NCBI RefSeq assembly: GCF_014649655.1 | Contig: NZ_BMTL01000001.1 | Location: 186,001-250,000 of the forward strand | DNA length: 64,000 nt | Reading direction: 5' to 3' | From: Streptomyces humidus | Lineage (GTDB): Bacteria; Actinomycetota; Actinomycetes; Streptomycetales; Streptomycetaceae | Part shown: in pieces, positions 36,396 to 44,804 of the stretch | Position numbering within the stretch: position 1 is the first letter of the stretch | How the letters are laid out: each line of letters starts with the position of its first letter | The notes under the pieces: generated by a model | The model's database searches: none | Seen by the model: only the letters and a program-made list of their open reading frames with translations | What the model was told of the DNA's origin: nothing | Program-made: the position numbers and the translations under genes

Positions 36396-37712
36396 TCAGC
36401 CGGACGCGAAGATCGTCTTCTTCTGGCGCTCGATCGAGGTGAGCAGGCTGTCGACGCCCTTGGGGTCGCGGACGAACTTCTGCAGCGCGGGCTGCATCAC
36501 GGTGGAGGTGAAGTCCGGGCGGCTGTCGCGGTCCATGAACTGGGTGAGGTGCTTGGCGCCGCTGATCATCGCGTAGGCCTTCTTCTGCAGCTCGCTGTAC
36601 GCGGAGGTGTCGGCCTTGGAGGAGGCGGCGACGACGCTCGGGTCGGCCTTGAGGTAGATCGCCTCGGCCTCCGGGGTGCCCAGGTACTCCAGGAGCTTGA
36701 CGGCGGAGGCCTTGCTCTTGGGGGCCTTGGAGAGCATGAAGCCGTCGGTGGGGGCCTCGACGGTGTCCTGGCCGTAGGCCGGGTCGATCTCCGGGAACGC
36801 GAAGAAGTCGAGGTCGTCGGCGTCGGCCTTGTTCACGAACTGCTGCGCCACGAAGGTGCCCAGCAGGTACATGCCCGCCTTCTTGGAGACGAGGGTCTGG
36901 GCGGCGTCCTGCCAGGTGCGGCCGACGGCGCCGTCCTGGTGGTAGGGCAGGAGCTCGGCCCAGTGGTCGAAGGTCTTGCGGACCTTGGCGTCGGTCCAGG
37001 ATGCCTTGCCCGCCATCAGCTCGACGTGGAAGTCGTAGCCGTTGGTGCGGAAGTTGATCTGGTCGAAGGTGCCGAGCGCGGGCCACGCGTCCTTGTCGCC
37101 GAAGGCGATCGGGACCAGGCCGTCCTTCTTCATCTGCTTGCAGAGCGCGATGAGCTGGTCCCAGGTGGTGGGGACGGTGTAGCCGTGCTGCTGGAAGACG
37201 CTCTTGCGGTAGAAGAGCGCCCAGGGGTACGTGTACAGCGGGACGAAGTAGTACTTACCGTCCTCGCCCTTACTGAGGGCCTTCATCGCGTCGGGGAAGT
37301 TGCCGCCGATCTTCTGCCACACGTCGTCGATGGGGGTGGCGAGCTTCTTGGCCGCGAAGAACTGCATGCGGTAGCCGGCGAACCAGTTGAACACGTCGTC
37401 CGGGGTGCCCTGGAGGTAGGAGTTGATCTGCTCCTGGAACGTGTTGTGGTCCTTGGTGTTCACGTCGACCGTGATCCCGGACTGCTTCTTGAAGGCCGCG
37501 TAGATCTCGGCGAAGGCCTTCTTCGGCACCGCGTCGGAGGCGTTGGAGCCGAGGGTGACGGTCTTCGGGTCGGCGGCCGTGCCGCTGGAGCCGCACGCGG
37601 ACAGCAGAGGCATTCCGACGCCCAGAGCGGCCGCCCCGCCTATGCCGCGCAACAGCGTGCGGCGGCTCGGGGAGGGGAGGGAGAGGCGGCCGGAAGGGGA
37701 GAGGTGTTGCAT
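36396..37712 (-). CDS. Sugar-binding lipoprotein of the second CUT1 importer
   Basis: The 438-aa family 1 binding protein has a twin-arginine signal (SRRTLLRGIGG) combined with a lipobox LSAC at cysteine 40, so it is a Tat-exported lipoprotein. The mature domain has the usual FQEQINSYLQGTPDDVFNWF and YTYPWALFYRKS ligand-pocket regions. It is the first gene of the operon that ends with the GH42 enzyme. No LacI regulator gene accompanies this operon. Confidence 0.88.
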   Translation of the reverse strand: MQHLSPSGRLSLPSPSRRTLLRGIGGAAALGVGMPLLSACGSSGTAADPKTVTLGSNASDAVPKKAFAEIYAAFKKQSGITVDVNTKDHNTFQEQINSYLQGTPDDVFNWFAGYRMQFFAAKKLATPIDDVWQKIGGNFPDAMKALSKGEDGKYYFVPLYTYPWALFYRKSVFQQHGYTVPTTWDQLIALCKQMKKDGLVPIAFGDKDAWPALGTFDQINFRTNGYDFHVELMAGKASWTDAKVRKTFDHWAELLPYHQDGAVGRTWQDAAQTLVSKKAGMYLLGTFVAQQFVNKADADDLDFFAFPEIDPAYGQDTVEAPTDGFMLSKAPKSKASAVKLLEYLGTPEAEAIYLKADPSVVAASSKADTSAYSELQKKAYAMISGAKHLTQFMDRDSRPDFTSTVMQPALQKFVRDPKGVDSLLTSIERQKKTIFASG

Positions 37713-37732
37713 GAACGGCTCCTGACACGAGG

Positions 37733-37753
37733 TTCAGCCATAGGACGGCTGAA
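37733..37753. promoter_or_regulatory. Inverted repeat near the importer start
   Basis: TTCAGCC and GGCTGAA are 7-bp arms around a 7-bp spacer, 20 bp upstream of the binding-protein start. It could be an operator or a leader hairpin. Confidence 0.35.
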
Positions 37754-37851
37754 AGCTGATCACAATCGACCAGAAATCAACTCGACCGAACACGAGGTGG
37801 CGCAATAACAGCCGGATGTCCCGTCATGCGTCAAGAGCAGTCACCTTCATT

Positions 37852-37870
37852 TGTCGAAACGTAATCGACA
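37852..37870. promoter_or_regulatory. Candidate LacI-type operator of the second importer
   Basis: TGTCGAAACGTAATCGACA has 6-bp palindromic ends and a GAAACG core like LacI-family operators. It lies 140 bp upstream of the binding-protein gene in an unusually AT-rich stretch that is probably the promoter. Confidence 0.45.
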
Positions 37871-37901
37871 CACCTTGATCACTCCTTCTCTACATTCTTG
37901 A

Positions 37902-38259
37902 TCATTTGACGGCTGCGGACGGTCGGTCGCCCACGACCGCCCGTCCCGCACCGCCGGCCACGTCGACAGCCGCCCCGACCCCTTCGACTTCGCGAAGGCG
38001 ACGAGTCCGACTGGCGTCCACGACCGTGCGGACGTAACAGGTCACGTCGTTCACGCCGATCGCCGCAGTGACGGCGACCGTGTTCCACGCGGCGCCGCCC
38101 ATCTGCCCGAGCATGCTCTTGAGCTGGGGCTGGACAGCGGTGGCGGCCTGCTCTGGAGACACCCACGGTACCCCTGCACAACGGGCCGCGGTCCCCCGCC
38201 GCGAGGTCCACCGTGCCGGTGCTCACACCATTGGGCTTCGCGACTGCGAGCAGAAACAC
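37902..38259 (-). pseudogene. Possible decayed coding remnant in a 950-bp gap
   Basis: Two overlapping minus-strand frames look weakly protein-like: one reads FLLAVAKPNGVSTGTVDLA, then a frame change leads into SPEQAATAVQPQLKSMLGQM. A single-base shift near 38160 would join them. I recognise no family. The rest of 37713-38662 holds the two palindromes and a GC-rich stretch with no gene. Confidence 0.25.
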
Positions 38260-38662
38260 ACCGTAGACACCCCCGGCCGCGGCGCGCCGGTCCGCGCGGC
38301 CCCCGCCGTCGCCTGCGAGGTCCCGCCCCGCTCCGCCGTGCGGCCGCCGCCGTCGGTGACGGAAGGATCGACGACGTGGCAGCCCAGCACGCCGACCGGC
38401 ACCCCGGCACGGCGGACCGGTCGGCAGCCCGGCACGGCGGACCGGTCGGCTGGCTGCACGGGGACTTCAGCCCGTACGGGCAGCCGGCATGCCTCGCGGC
38501 GGCGGGCCGGAGGGCGATCAGCAGCCTGGCTTGATCGCATCGCCCGCCCGCCCTCGGCATGTCCTCCCGAACAACTCACGGACACCCTTCCCCGTCCTGG
38601 ATGACGCGAGAGGCGCCCGGGACCGACGGGACGTCTGCGCACGGATTCCGAGGAGTGGATCA

Positions 38663-41431
38663 TTGATCCGTGCCCGGCGAATATGTGTGACCGCCGTGGC
38701 GGTACTGGCGGCCCTGGCGGGCTCGCCCGGACTGGCACAGGCCGAACAACCCCACCCATCGGGGCCGTTGAGCGCCACGGGCGAGAAGCCGCTTCCGCCG
38801 GGGTGGCGGATCGACGGGGCGGGCGGGACGCGCGAGCTGGTCTGGCGTGCGCCGAAGGCCGTGCCCATGGGGGACGCGCGGGTCGAGTTCCGTACCGGGG
38901 GCCGGCTGCTCGGGGTGCCGAAGCCGGCGAGGGACGGGCGGACCTTCCGTCTCCCCGTCGGCGAGACGCGGCCCGAGCGGCTGGCGGACCTTCGGGTGAC
39001 GGCCGCGGGGCGCCGGCTGGACGCGCCGGCCGACGACACGCACGGGCCCGGCTCGCGCGGGGCGCGGATGCCCGCGCAGGCGCCGGCGAACGGCGTCGAT
39101 CCGGGCAGACCAGGCACGTACCGCACGGTCAGCGGGGAGTACGACCTCGCCCCGGTGCACCTGCCCGGGTACGCCGCCCCGGTGGAGATGACCGCCGAGG
39201 TGGTGGCGCCGAAGGGCGCCACCGGCAGCCGCCCGCTCGCCCTGTTCCTGCACGGCCGCCACAGCACCTGCTACAAGCCGGGCTCCACGGACGACGTGAC
39301 CGGCGACTGGCCCTGCGCCGACGGCTACAAGCCGATCCCGAGCTACCTGGGCTATCGGCGTGACCAGCAACTGCTGGCCTCGCAGGGCTATGTGACGGTG
39401 TCGATCTCGGCGAACGGCATCAACGCCCAGGACGGGGAGGCCGAGGACGCCGGCGCGCAGGCGCGTTCCTCGCTGGTCCGGCAGCACCTCGCCCGCTGGG
39501 CCGACTGGACCGCCCATCGCTCCTCGGCCCCGGCCGTCGTACGCGAGGCGGCGAAGGCGGACCTCTCCCGTGTCCTGCTCGTCGGCCACTCGCGCGGTGG
39601 CGAGGGCGTCAACCGCGCCGCCATGGACAGCCTCTACCCGCCGCCGGCCGCCGAGGACGGCTCCCGGGGCCCGGTGCGCTGGAAGGTGCGCGGGACCGTG
39701 CTCATCGGACCGACGATCTTCGGCCAGAATCCGGTCGCCGACGTGCCGTCCGTGACGCTGCTGCCGGGCTGCGACGGCGACGTGTCCGACCTGCAGGGCG
39801 AGGACTTCGTCGACGGGACGCGCGGGATCAGCCGGGGCTCGGCACTGCACAGCGCGGTCTACGTGGTCGGCGCGAACCACAACTACTTCAACAGCGAGTG
39901 GACCCCGGGTGAGGCCGTCGCACCGGCCGAGGACGACTTCGGGACCGACCCGGAGCAGCCGGACCCGGTGTGCACACCGGGCGCCGCGACCCGGCTCACC
40001 GCCGCCCAGCAGCACAAGGCGGGCTCCACGTACATCGCCGCCGCGGCCCGGCTCTTCCTCTCCGGGGACGACCGGGTGCGTCCGCTGCTCGACGGTTCCG
40101 GCAAGCGGGCCGCGTCCGCGGACCCGGCCCGGGTGCTGACGCACGCGGTCGGCGGCCGCCGCAGCGGTGGTTTCCTGCCGGACGGCGGGGCGAAGGTGAC
40201 CGGCGCCCGGCTGTGTTCGGCGGTCGACCCGGCCCCTGCGGCGGCCTGTCTGGATCCGGAGACCCCCGGATCGTCACCGCACTTCGCGGGGTGGGAGACG
40301 GCACAGGAGACCGGCCGCAGCGCGGTGGACCTGAAGTGGTCCGCGCCGGGCACGGCCGCGCGCGTCACTCCGGGCAGGCCGCTCTCCCTCCGCGGCTCCC
40401 AGAAGCTCGCGCTGCGCGTCTTCGTACCGCCGAACACGACCGGCACGAAGTTCGACGTGTCCGTCACCGACTCCTCCGACCGTCGGGTGACACTGGGCTC
40501 GGTCCAGCTGGACGGGCTCCCGGGCTCCGCGAGGACCGCCTCCTACTGGGCGCGGGAGGTGCGCGTCCCGCTGTCGGCCGCGACCCGGGCCGGGTTCGAT
40601 CTCGGGCATGTCAAGTCCCTCGAGCTGACGCCCCGTTCCCAGTCCGGGCGGGCCTGGCTGATGGACGCCTGGGGCTGGGCGCCCGGCACTCCGGCGGTCG
40701 CGGCGGCCGCACTGCCGCGTGTCGACGTGGGCCGCACGATCGTCAAGGAGGGCGACTCGGGCACCCGCACCTACCGGATCCCGGTGAAGATCTCCGGGCA
40801 CGGCAGCGGGCAGGTCCGCGTGTACGTCCTCGACCCGGACAGCGGCCGGGCCGAGAACCGCCTCGTGACCGTACGGCCCGGCAGCGACGCGATCGACGTG
40901 CCGGTCGAGGTGAAGGGCGACACGGTCTACGGCGACGACGTACAGCACGACATCGCCGTCAAGGCCGTGCACAACGCCGTCGTCGGCAAGCACCGGGGCG
41001 GGGTCACCGTCGAGAACGACGACCCCGAGCCCGTGATCACCCTGTCGCCGGTCGCGGACCGGGTGACCGAGGGAGAGACGCTGACCTGGCGGCTGTCCGT
41101 GGAAGCGCCCGTGGCGGTGGACATCTGGCAGCCGGTGCGGGTGCTTCCGGTCACCGAGGGCGCCGAGCTGTCCACCAAGGACGTGGACCCGCAGTGGCTC
41201 AAGGACTGGTCCGGTGACGTGCCCGACCCCGAGCGGCCGCTGTCCGACGCGAACCTGTGGGTGTGGATGAACATCCCGCCCGGGAGCACCAGCGTGGACT
41301 TCGTGGTGCCCACCGTGCGGGACCAGGTGGCCGAGCCGGCCGAGTCGATGCGGCTCGCACTGACCGACCGCAACGCCAAGCCGCTGCCCGACAGGCCGGC
41401 GCTGACGGGGACGGTGCTCGACACGCCGTGA
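38663..41431 (+). CDS. Secreted alpha/beta-hydrolase with C-terminal Calx-beta-like repeats
   Basis: The 922-aa protein has a Sec signal (ARRICVTAVAVLAALAGSPGLAQA). After about 130 residues of beta-rich sequence comes an alpha/beta-hydrolase with FLHGRHSTC (oxyanion region), the nucleophile elbow GHSRGGEG (Ser310), and a likely histidine in VGANHNYFN. A jelly-roll-like segment follows, then two Calx-beta-like units (VKEGDSGTRTYRIPVKI and RVTEGETLTWRLSVEAP). The TTG start is supported by AGGAG 7 bases upstream and by the signal peptide; no ATG in frame gives a signal. Role is unknown, perhaps a lipase/esterase or PHB-depolymerase-like exoenzyme. Single transcription unit. Confidence 0.78.
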   Translation: MIRARRICVTAVAVLAALAGSPGLAQAEQPHPSGPLSATGEKPLPPGWRIDGAGGTRELVWRAPKAVPMGDARVEFRTGGRLLGVPKPARDGRTFRLPVGETRPERLADLRVTAAGRRLDAPADDTHGPGSRGARMPAQAPANGVDPGRPGTYRTVSGEYDLAPVHLPGYAAPVEMTAEVVAPKGATGSRPLALFLHGRHSTCYKPGSTDDVTGDWPCADGYKPIPSYLGYRRDQQLLASQGYVTVSISANGINAQDGEAEDAGAQARSSLVRQHLARWADWTAHRSSAPAVVREAAKADLSRVLLVGHSRGGEGVNRAAMDSLYPPPAAEDGSRGPVRWKVRGTVLIGPTIFGQNPVADVPSVTLLPGCDGDVSDLQGEDFVDGTRGISRGSALHSAVYVVGANHNYFNSEWTPGEAVAPAEDDFGTDPEQPDPVCTPGAATRLTAAQQHKAGSTYIAAAARLFLSGDDRVRPLLDGSGKRAASADPARVLTHAVGGRRSGGFLPDGGAKVTGARLCSAVDPAPAAACLDPETPGSSPHFAGWETAQETGRSAVDLKWSAPGTAARVTPGRPLSLRGSQKLALRVFVPPNTTGTKFDVSVTDSSDRRVTLGSVQLDGLPGSARTASYWAREVRVPLSAATRAGFDLGHVKSLELTPRSQSGRAWLMDAWGWAPGTPAVAAAALPRVDVGRTIVKEGDSGTRTYRIPVKISGHGSGQVRVYVLDPDSGRAENRLVTVRPGSDAIDVPVEVKGDTVYGDDVQHDIAVKAVHNAVVGKHRGGVTVENDDPEPVITLSPVADRVTEGETLTWRLSVEAPVAVDIWQPVRVLPVTEGAELSTKDVDPQWLKDWSGDVPDPERPLSDANLWVWMNIPPGSTSVDFVVPTVRDQVAEPAESMRLALTDRNAKPLPDRPALTGTVLDTP

Positions 41432-41647
41432 GCACGGTGTCCGAGGGAGCGTGAGCCCCCTCCTGTGCGGGGTCCGGTCCGTCCGGGCCCCGCACTTCGC
41501 GTCCCACGGATCCCCGTCACACACGGCTCCGGCCTCGGGGAACATCGGTACAGCCGTTGGCGCTGAGAACGATCATGGTCCGGTCGGTGCGTTGATCACT
41601 TGAGGGTGCCATCGTTCGACGACAGGCAGGTCAGACGGGCGTCGCGC

Positions 41648-42169
41648 TCATGAGGGTGTGGTTTCTCGGGCTGCGCCGGACTCCGGGCCGGCGATGGGCT
41701 CGATGCGTGGCCGGGCGAGTCGGGCGTGGTCGGCGCCTGAGACGGCTGCTGACCGGTCGAGGCGGGCGGCGTTGAAGTAGAGCTGCAGTTGGGCGATGAC
41801 CGCGGGGTCGGCGACGAGTTCGAGGTCGGGATCGAAGGCGAAGGGAAGGACGGTGCCGGGAACGGCGTGGGCCAGCCGTTCGGCGGTGGCGGCGGTGCTG
41901 AATCCGACGTACAGGGCGTTGAACAACGCGCGGACGGCGCCCAGGTCGACGCGTCGGTCGCCTGGAACGACGGCCGGCACATGGCGGGTGGTCTTCTTGG
42001 CGGTTCTGACTCTGAGGATGATGCACTTCGCTGCCTGGGAGGCGGGGTGTCCGCGCAAGGCGCTGACCGAGTCCGTGGCGCCGTCCGGTTCGTGATCAAT
42101 GAGCCGGTAGGGCGTCCGGGCGGTATCGAACAGGGTGATCAGGCGCTGGTAGGTGTCATTGTGGGGCAC
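41648..42169 (-). CDS. YbaK/ProX-type aminoacyl-tRNA deacylase
   Basis: The 173-aa protein matches the YbaK/prolyl-tRNA synthetase-associated domain: YRLIDHEPDG near the start, the conserved lysine in SQAAKCIILR, and the C-terminal NAARLDRSA type end. Such proteins hydrolyse mischarged tRNAs. The GTG start with GAGGA upstream lies inside the end of the upstream transporter gene (31-bp overlap), so expression is coupled. Confidence 0.8.
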   Translation of the reverse strand: MPHNDTYQRLITLFDTARTPYRLIDHEPDGATDSVSALRGHPASQAAKCIILRVRTAKKTTRHVPAVVPGDRRVDLGAVRALFNALYVGFSTAATAERLAHAVPGTVLPFAFDPDLELVADPAVIAQLQLYFNAARLDRSAAVSGADHARLARPRIEPIAGPESGAARETTPS

Positions 42170-43074
42170 GTTGCATCCTCGTTCTCGGTTCTCGCCGTGG
42201 TGGTGCGGTGGCTGCGTTCGATGGCCTGGCCCCAGTAGGTTCCGGCGATCAGCAACACGGCGCCGAGCGTGGCCCAGAGGGTGAGCCGTTCGCCGCCGAC
42301 GCTGATCCCGATGACGACCGCCCAGATCGGTTCGGTGCCCAGCAGCAGGCTGGCCCGGCTGGCTGAAGTGCCTTGCACGGCCCAGGTCTGGGCGAGGAAG
42401 GCGAACACGCTGCAGAACAGGGCGAGATAGATCAGTTGGGTCCAGGTGATGGCACTGCTGCCGAGCAGGTCGGGCAGGTGGGTGCCGGCGAGCGGCAGGA
42501 ACAGTGCTGTGCCGACGACGGTCTGGGCGGTCGTCAGGTGCAGCGGGTCCATAGGACGGCGCGCGGTGAGCCGTCCGACGAGAGCGACGTGCCCGGCCCG
42601 GACGACTGCGGCGGCGAGCATCAGCACGTCTCCGAGCCGTGGTGCGTGCAGCCCGGTGCTGGAAGTGAGCAGGCCGACGGCCACAACGCAGAGTCCGGCA
42701 GCCAGGAAGAACGTCCACGGCAGCCGACGGCTGCCGGTGCGGTCCAACAGCGGTGTCAGCACGATGGTCAGGCTGATGATCAGCCCGGCGTTCGCGGCGC
42801 TGGTGTGCGCCACCCCGTAGGTCTCCAGCACGAGCACGGCCGCCTGGGTGATCCCCAGCAGCGAGCCGACGCGAACCTCCGCGCGGGTCCAGCGGCGCGT
42901 TCGTCGGCGGGAGGCGACCAGGACTCCGCACGCGAGCGCGGAGATTGCATACCGGGCGAACAGGACCGCCGGGACCGGGAGTGCGCCGGTGGCCGTCTTG
43001 GCCGCGAGATAGCTGGAACCCCAGACCGCCGCGACCAGGAGAAGTACCGCATCGGTGCGGCGGGCAACATGCAT
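42139..43074 (-). CDS. EamA/DMT-family transporter
   Basis: The 311-aa protein has ten hydrophobic segments in two EamA repeats (LLLVAAVWGSSYLAAK at the start and LLGTEPIWAVVIGISVGGERL in the second repeat). Family knowledge suggests export of amino acids or other metabolites; the substrate is not readable. It is divergent from a LysR gene, which is the usual arrangement of an exporter and its regulator. Confidence 0.85.
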   Translation of the reverse strand: MHVARRTDAVLLLVAAVWGSSYLAAKTATGALPVPAVLFARYAISALACGVLVASRRRTRRWTRAEVRVGSLLGITQAAVLVLETYGVAHTSAANAGLIISLTIVLTPLLDRTGSRRLPWTFFLAAGLCVVAVGLLTSSTGLHAPRLGDVLMLAAAVVRAGHVALVGRLTARRPMDPLHLTTAQTVVGTALFLPLAGTHLPDLLGSSAITWTQLIYLALFCSVFAFLAQTWAVQGTSASRASLLLGTEPIWAVVIGISVGGERLTLWATLGAVLLIAGTYWGQAIERSHRTTTARTENEDATCPTMTPTSA

Positions 43075-43155
43075 GCCCTCTACGCTGCCCCACCCCGACG
43101 TTGAAGGCTACGACCAACTTCTAATCCATATATGTAGCAGCACTACACTGTCAGA

Positions 43156-44061
43156 GTGGATGAACGACAGCTGCGCATCCTGCGCGAACTCGGAGATCTG
43201 GGCAGCGTCAGCGCGGTCGCCGAGGCACTGCACGTGACACCTTCCGCGATCTCGCAGCAGCTGCGACTGCTCCAGCGCTCGATCCCCGTCCCGCTCACCG
43301 AACGCGCCGGACGCCGCGTCGTACTGACCGACGCCGGGCAGGCATTGGCCGCGGCGGCGATCAAGGTCGAGACCGCCCTGGCCCAGGCCCGGCACACGAT
43401 CACCGACTTCGCCGAGCAACCTGACGGCGACGTGTCGGTGGCCGCGTTCCACAGCGCAGCGTCCGCGTTCTTCCCGCCGCTGCTGCGCAGCCTCGCCGGC
43501 CCCGGCCGACCCCGCCTGGCGCTCTCGGACGAGGACGTCGCCCAGGACCGCTTCCCCGCTCTCACCCGTCACCACGATCTCGTGCTCGCCCACCGCCTCG
43601 AACACGGCCCGCCATGGCCACACAGCGTGACGTCCACGACGCTGCTGCGCGAGCCCCTCGACGTCGCCCTGCCGGCCGGCCATCCGCTGGCGTCCGAACC
43701 TCTGCTCACCCCCGGGGAGGTGGCGGACCAGCCGTGGATTACGGTGCACGACGGCTTCCCGCTGATGTCCACCATCGAGGCCATCGCCGGCGTCGCCAAC
43801 CGCCGACTCGACATCGTCCACCGCATCAACGAATTCGCAGTGGCCGCCGAGGCCGTCGCCGCCGGCGGCGGCCTCGCGCTGATGCCCCGGTGGACCGCCC
43901 GGCCGCACCCCGATGTCGTCCTCAGACCGCTCAGCGGAGTACATGCTCGCCGCGCCATCGACGTCCTCCACCGGCCCGAGCGCACCGCCCGAGTGGCCGT
44001 CCGAACAGTCCTTGCCGAACTGCAACGCGCCGCCGCGCAGATCCAGGGCCAAGACCGCTGA
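43156..44061 (+). CDS. LysR-family transcription regulator
   Basis: The 301-aa protein has an N-terminal winged HTH (RQLRILRELGDLGSVSAVAEALHVTPSAISQQLRLLQR) and a substrate-binding domain with LDVALPAGHPLASEP and GGGLALMPRW. It is divergent from the EamA/YbaK pair across an 81-bp gap, which suggests that it controls them. The start is GTG at 43156. Confidence 0.88.
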   Translation: MDERQLRILRELGDLGSVSAVAEALHVTPSAISQQLRLLQRSIPVPLTERAGRRVVLTDAGQALAAAAIKVETALAQARHTITDFAEQPDGDVSVAAFHSAASAFFPPLLRSLAGPGRPRLALSDEDVAQDRFPALTRHHDLVLAHRLEHGPPWPHSVTSTTLLREPLDVALPAGHPLASEPLLTPGEVADQPWITVHDGFPLMSTIEAIAGVANRRLDIVHRINEFAVAAEAVAAGGGLALMPRWTARPHPDVVLRPLSGVHARRAIDVLHRPERTARVAVRTVLAELQRAAAQIQGQDR

Positions 44062-44130
44062 GCCACCCCAGCCGGGGCCCGGCAGCGATTCTCGACCGCG
44101 CGAAGCGCCTGACCGACGGCCACCTGTGAG

Positions 44131-44590
44131 GAGCGGTTCGGGACCCACCCGGTTCAGGTGGTGCACGAGTGGAACACCGCGGTGCACGTCCAGAACAACG
44201 AGGCGGACGCCAAGAAACGCGCGTTCGCCAAGGCCGAGCTGCACGCCTTCTTCGCGCACTGCGACGACGAGGTCGCCCGCATCCGGGCCTTCGGCCGCAA
44301 GGGCCGGCTGCCCGCCTTCCGCGACGCGACGCTGTTCAAGACCGCCTACGCCTTCGGGACGCGGCGCAACGAGACTCGGATGCTCGACGCCGCCGACTTC
44401 GGCCGCAACCCGCACGGCGGCGAGTTCGGCGAGTACGGCCGCTGCCAGGTCCGGTTCGGCAAGGCCAAGAAGGGCTCGCCGCCCAAACGCCGCGGGGTTC
44501 TGACCGTCTTTGACTGGACCCCGGACGTCCTGGACGAATGGTTCACCGAGGTCCGCCCGCTGTTCGGCACCGACAACAACCCGGCAGCCT
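44131..44590 (+). pseudogene. Tyrosine-recombinase fragment (integrase relic)
   Basis: The frame encodes FGTHPVQVVHEWNTAVHV, then DATLFKTAYAFGTRRNETRML and KAKKGSPPKRRGVLTV, which I recognise as the middle of a streptomycete tyrosine recombinase; TRRNE carries the first catalytic arginine. Both the N-terminal SAM-like part and the C-terminal H-R-Y part are missing. At about 44590 the frame runs into an unrelated regulator fragment, so this is a deletion junction. It starts within 100 bp of the LysR stop. Confidence 0.7.
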
Positions 44591-44804
44591 GGTGCACCGT
44601 CTGGTCTCCGGCACCCCTGAACGCCTGTCGTTGCAGGTCATGGCCGCGCTCTGCGACATCCTGTCCTGCACCCCGGCCGACCTGGTGGCCACCACCGCCG
44701 AGAACGCCGACGTCCGCAAGACCGCCACCGGCGACCTTCCCACCCCGCCTTCGAACGTCGCGAAGCTCCGCCCCCGCGCGGCCCGCATCCTGCCCGACGC
44801 ATGA
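44590..44804 (+). pseudogene. XRE-family regulator fragment (C-terminal)
   Basis: In the frame ending at 44804 the sequence LVHRLVSGTPERLSLQVMAA then LCDILSCTPADLVATTAEN is the C-terminal half of a Cro/C1-type HTH protein. The N-terminal HTH is missing because of the junction with the integrase fragment. Its TGA overlaps the ATG of the next recombinase by four bases, which is the native arrangement of this regulator-recombinase pair. Confidence 0.65.

Noticed and set aside
38051..38604. Genes in the GC-rich gap before the secreted hydrolase
   Set aside because: Overlapping frames on both strands are arginine/proline-rich without domains or ribosome sites.
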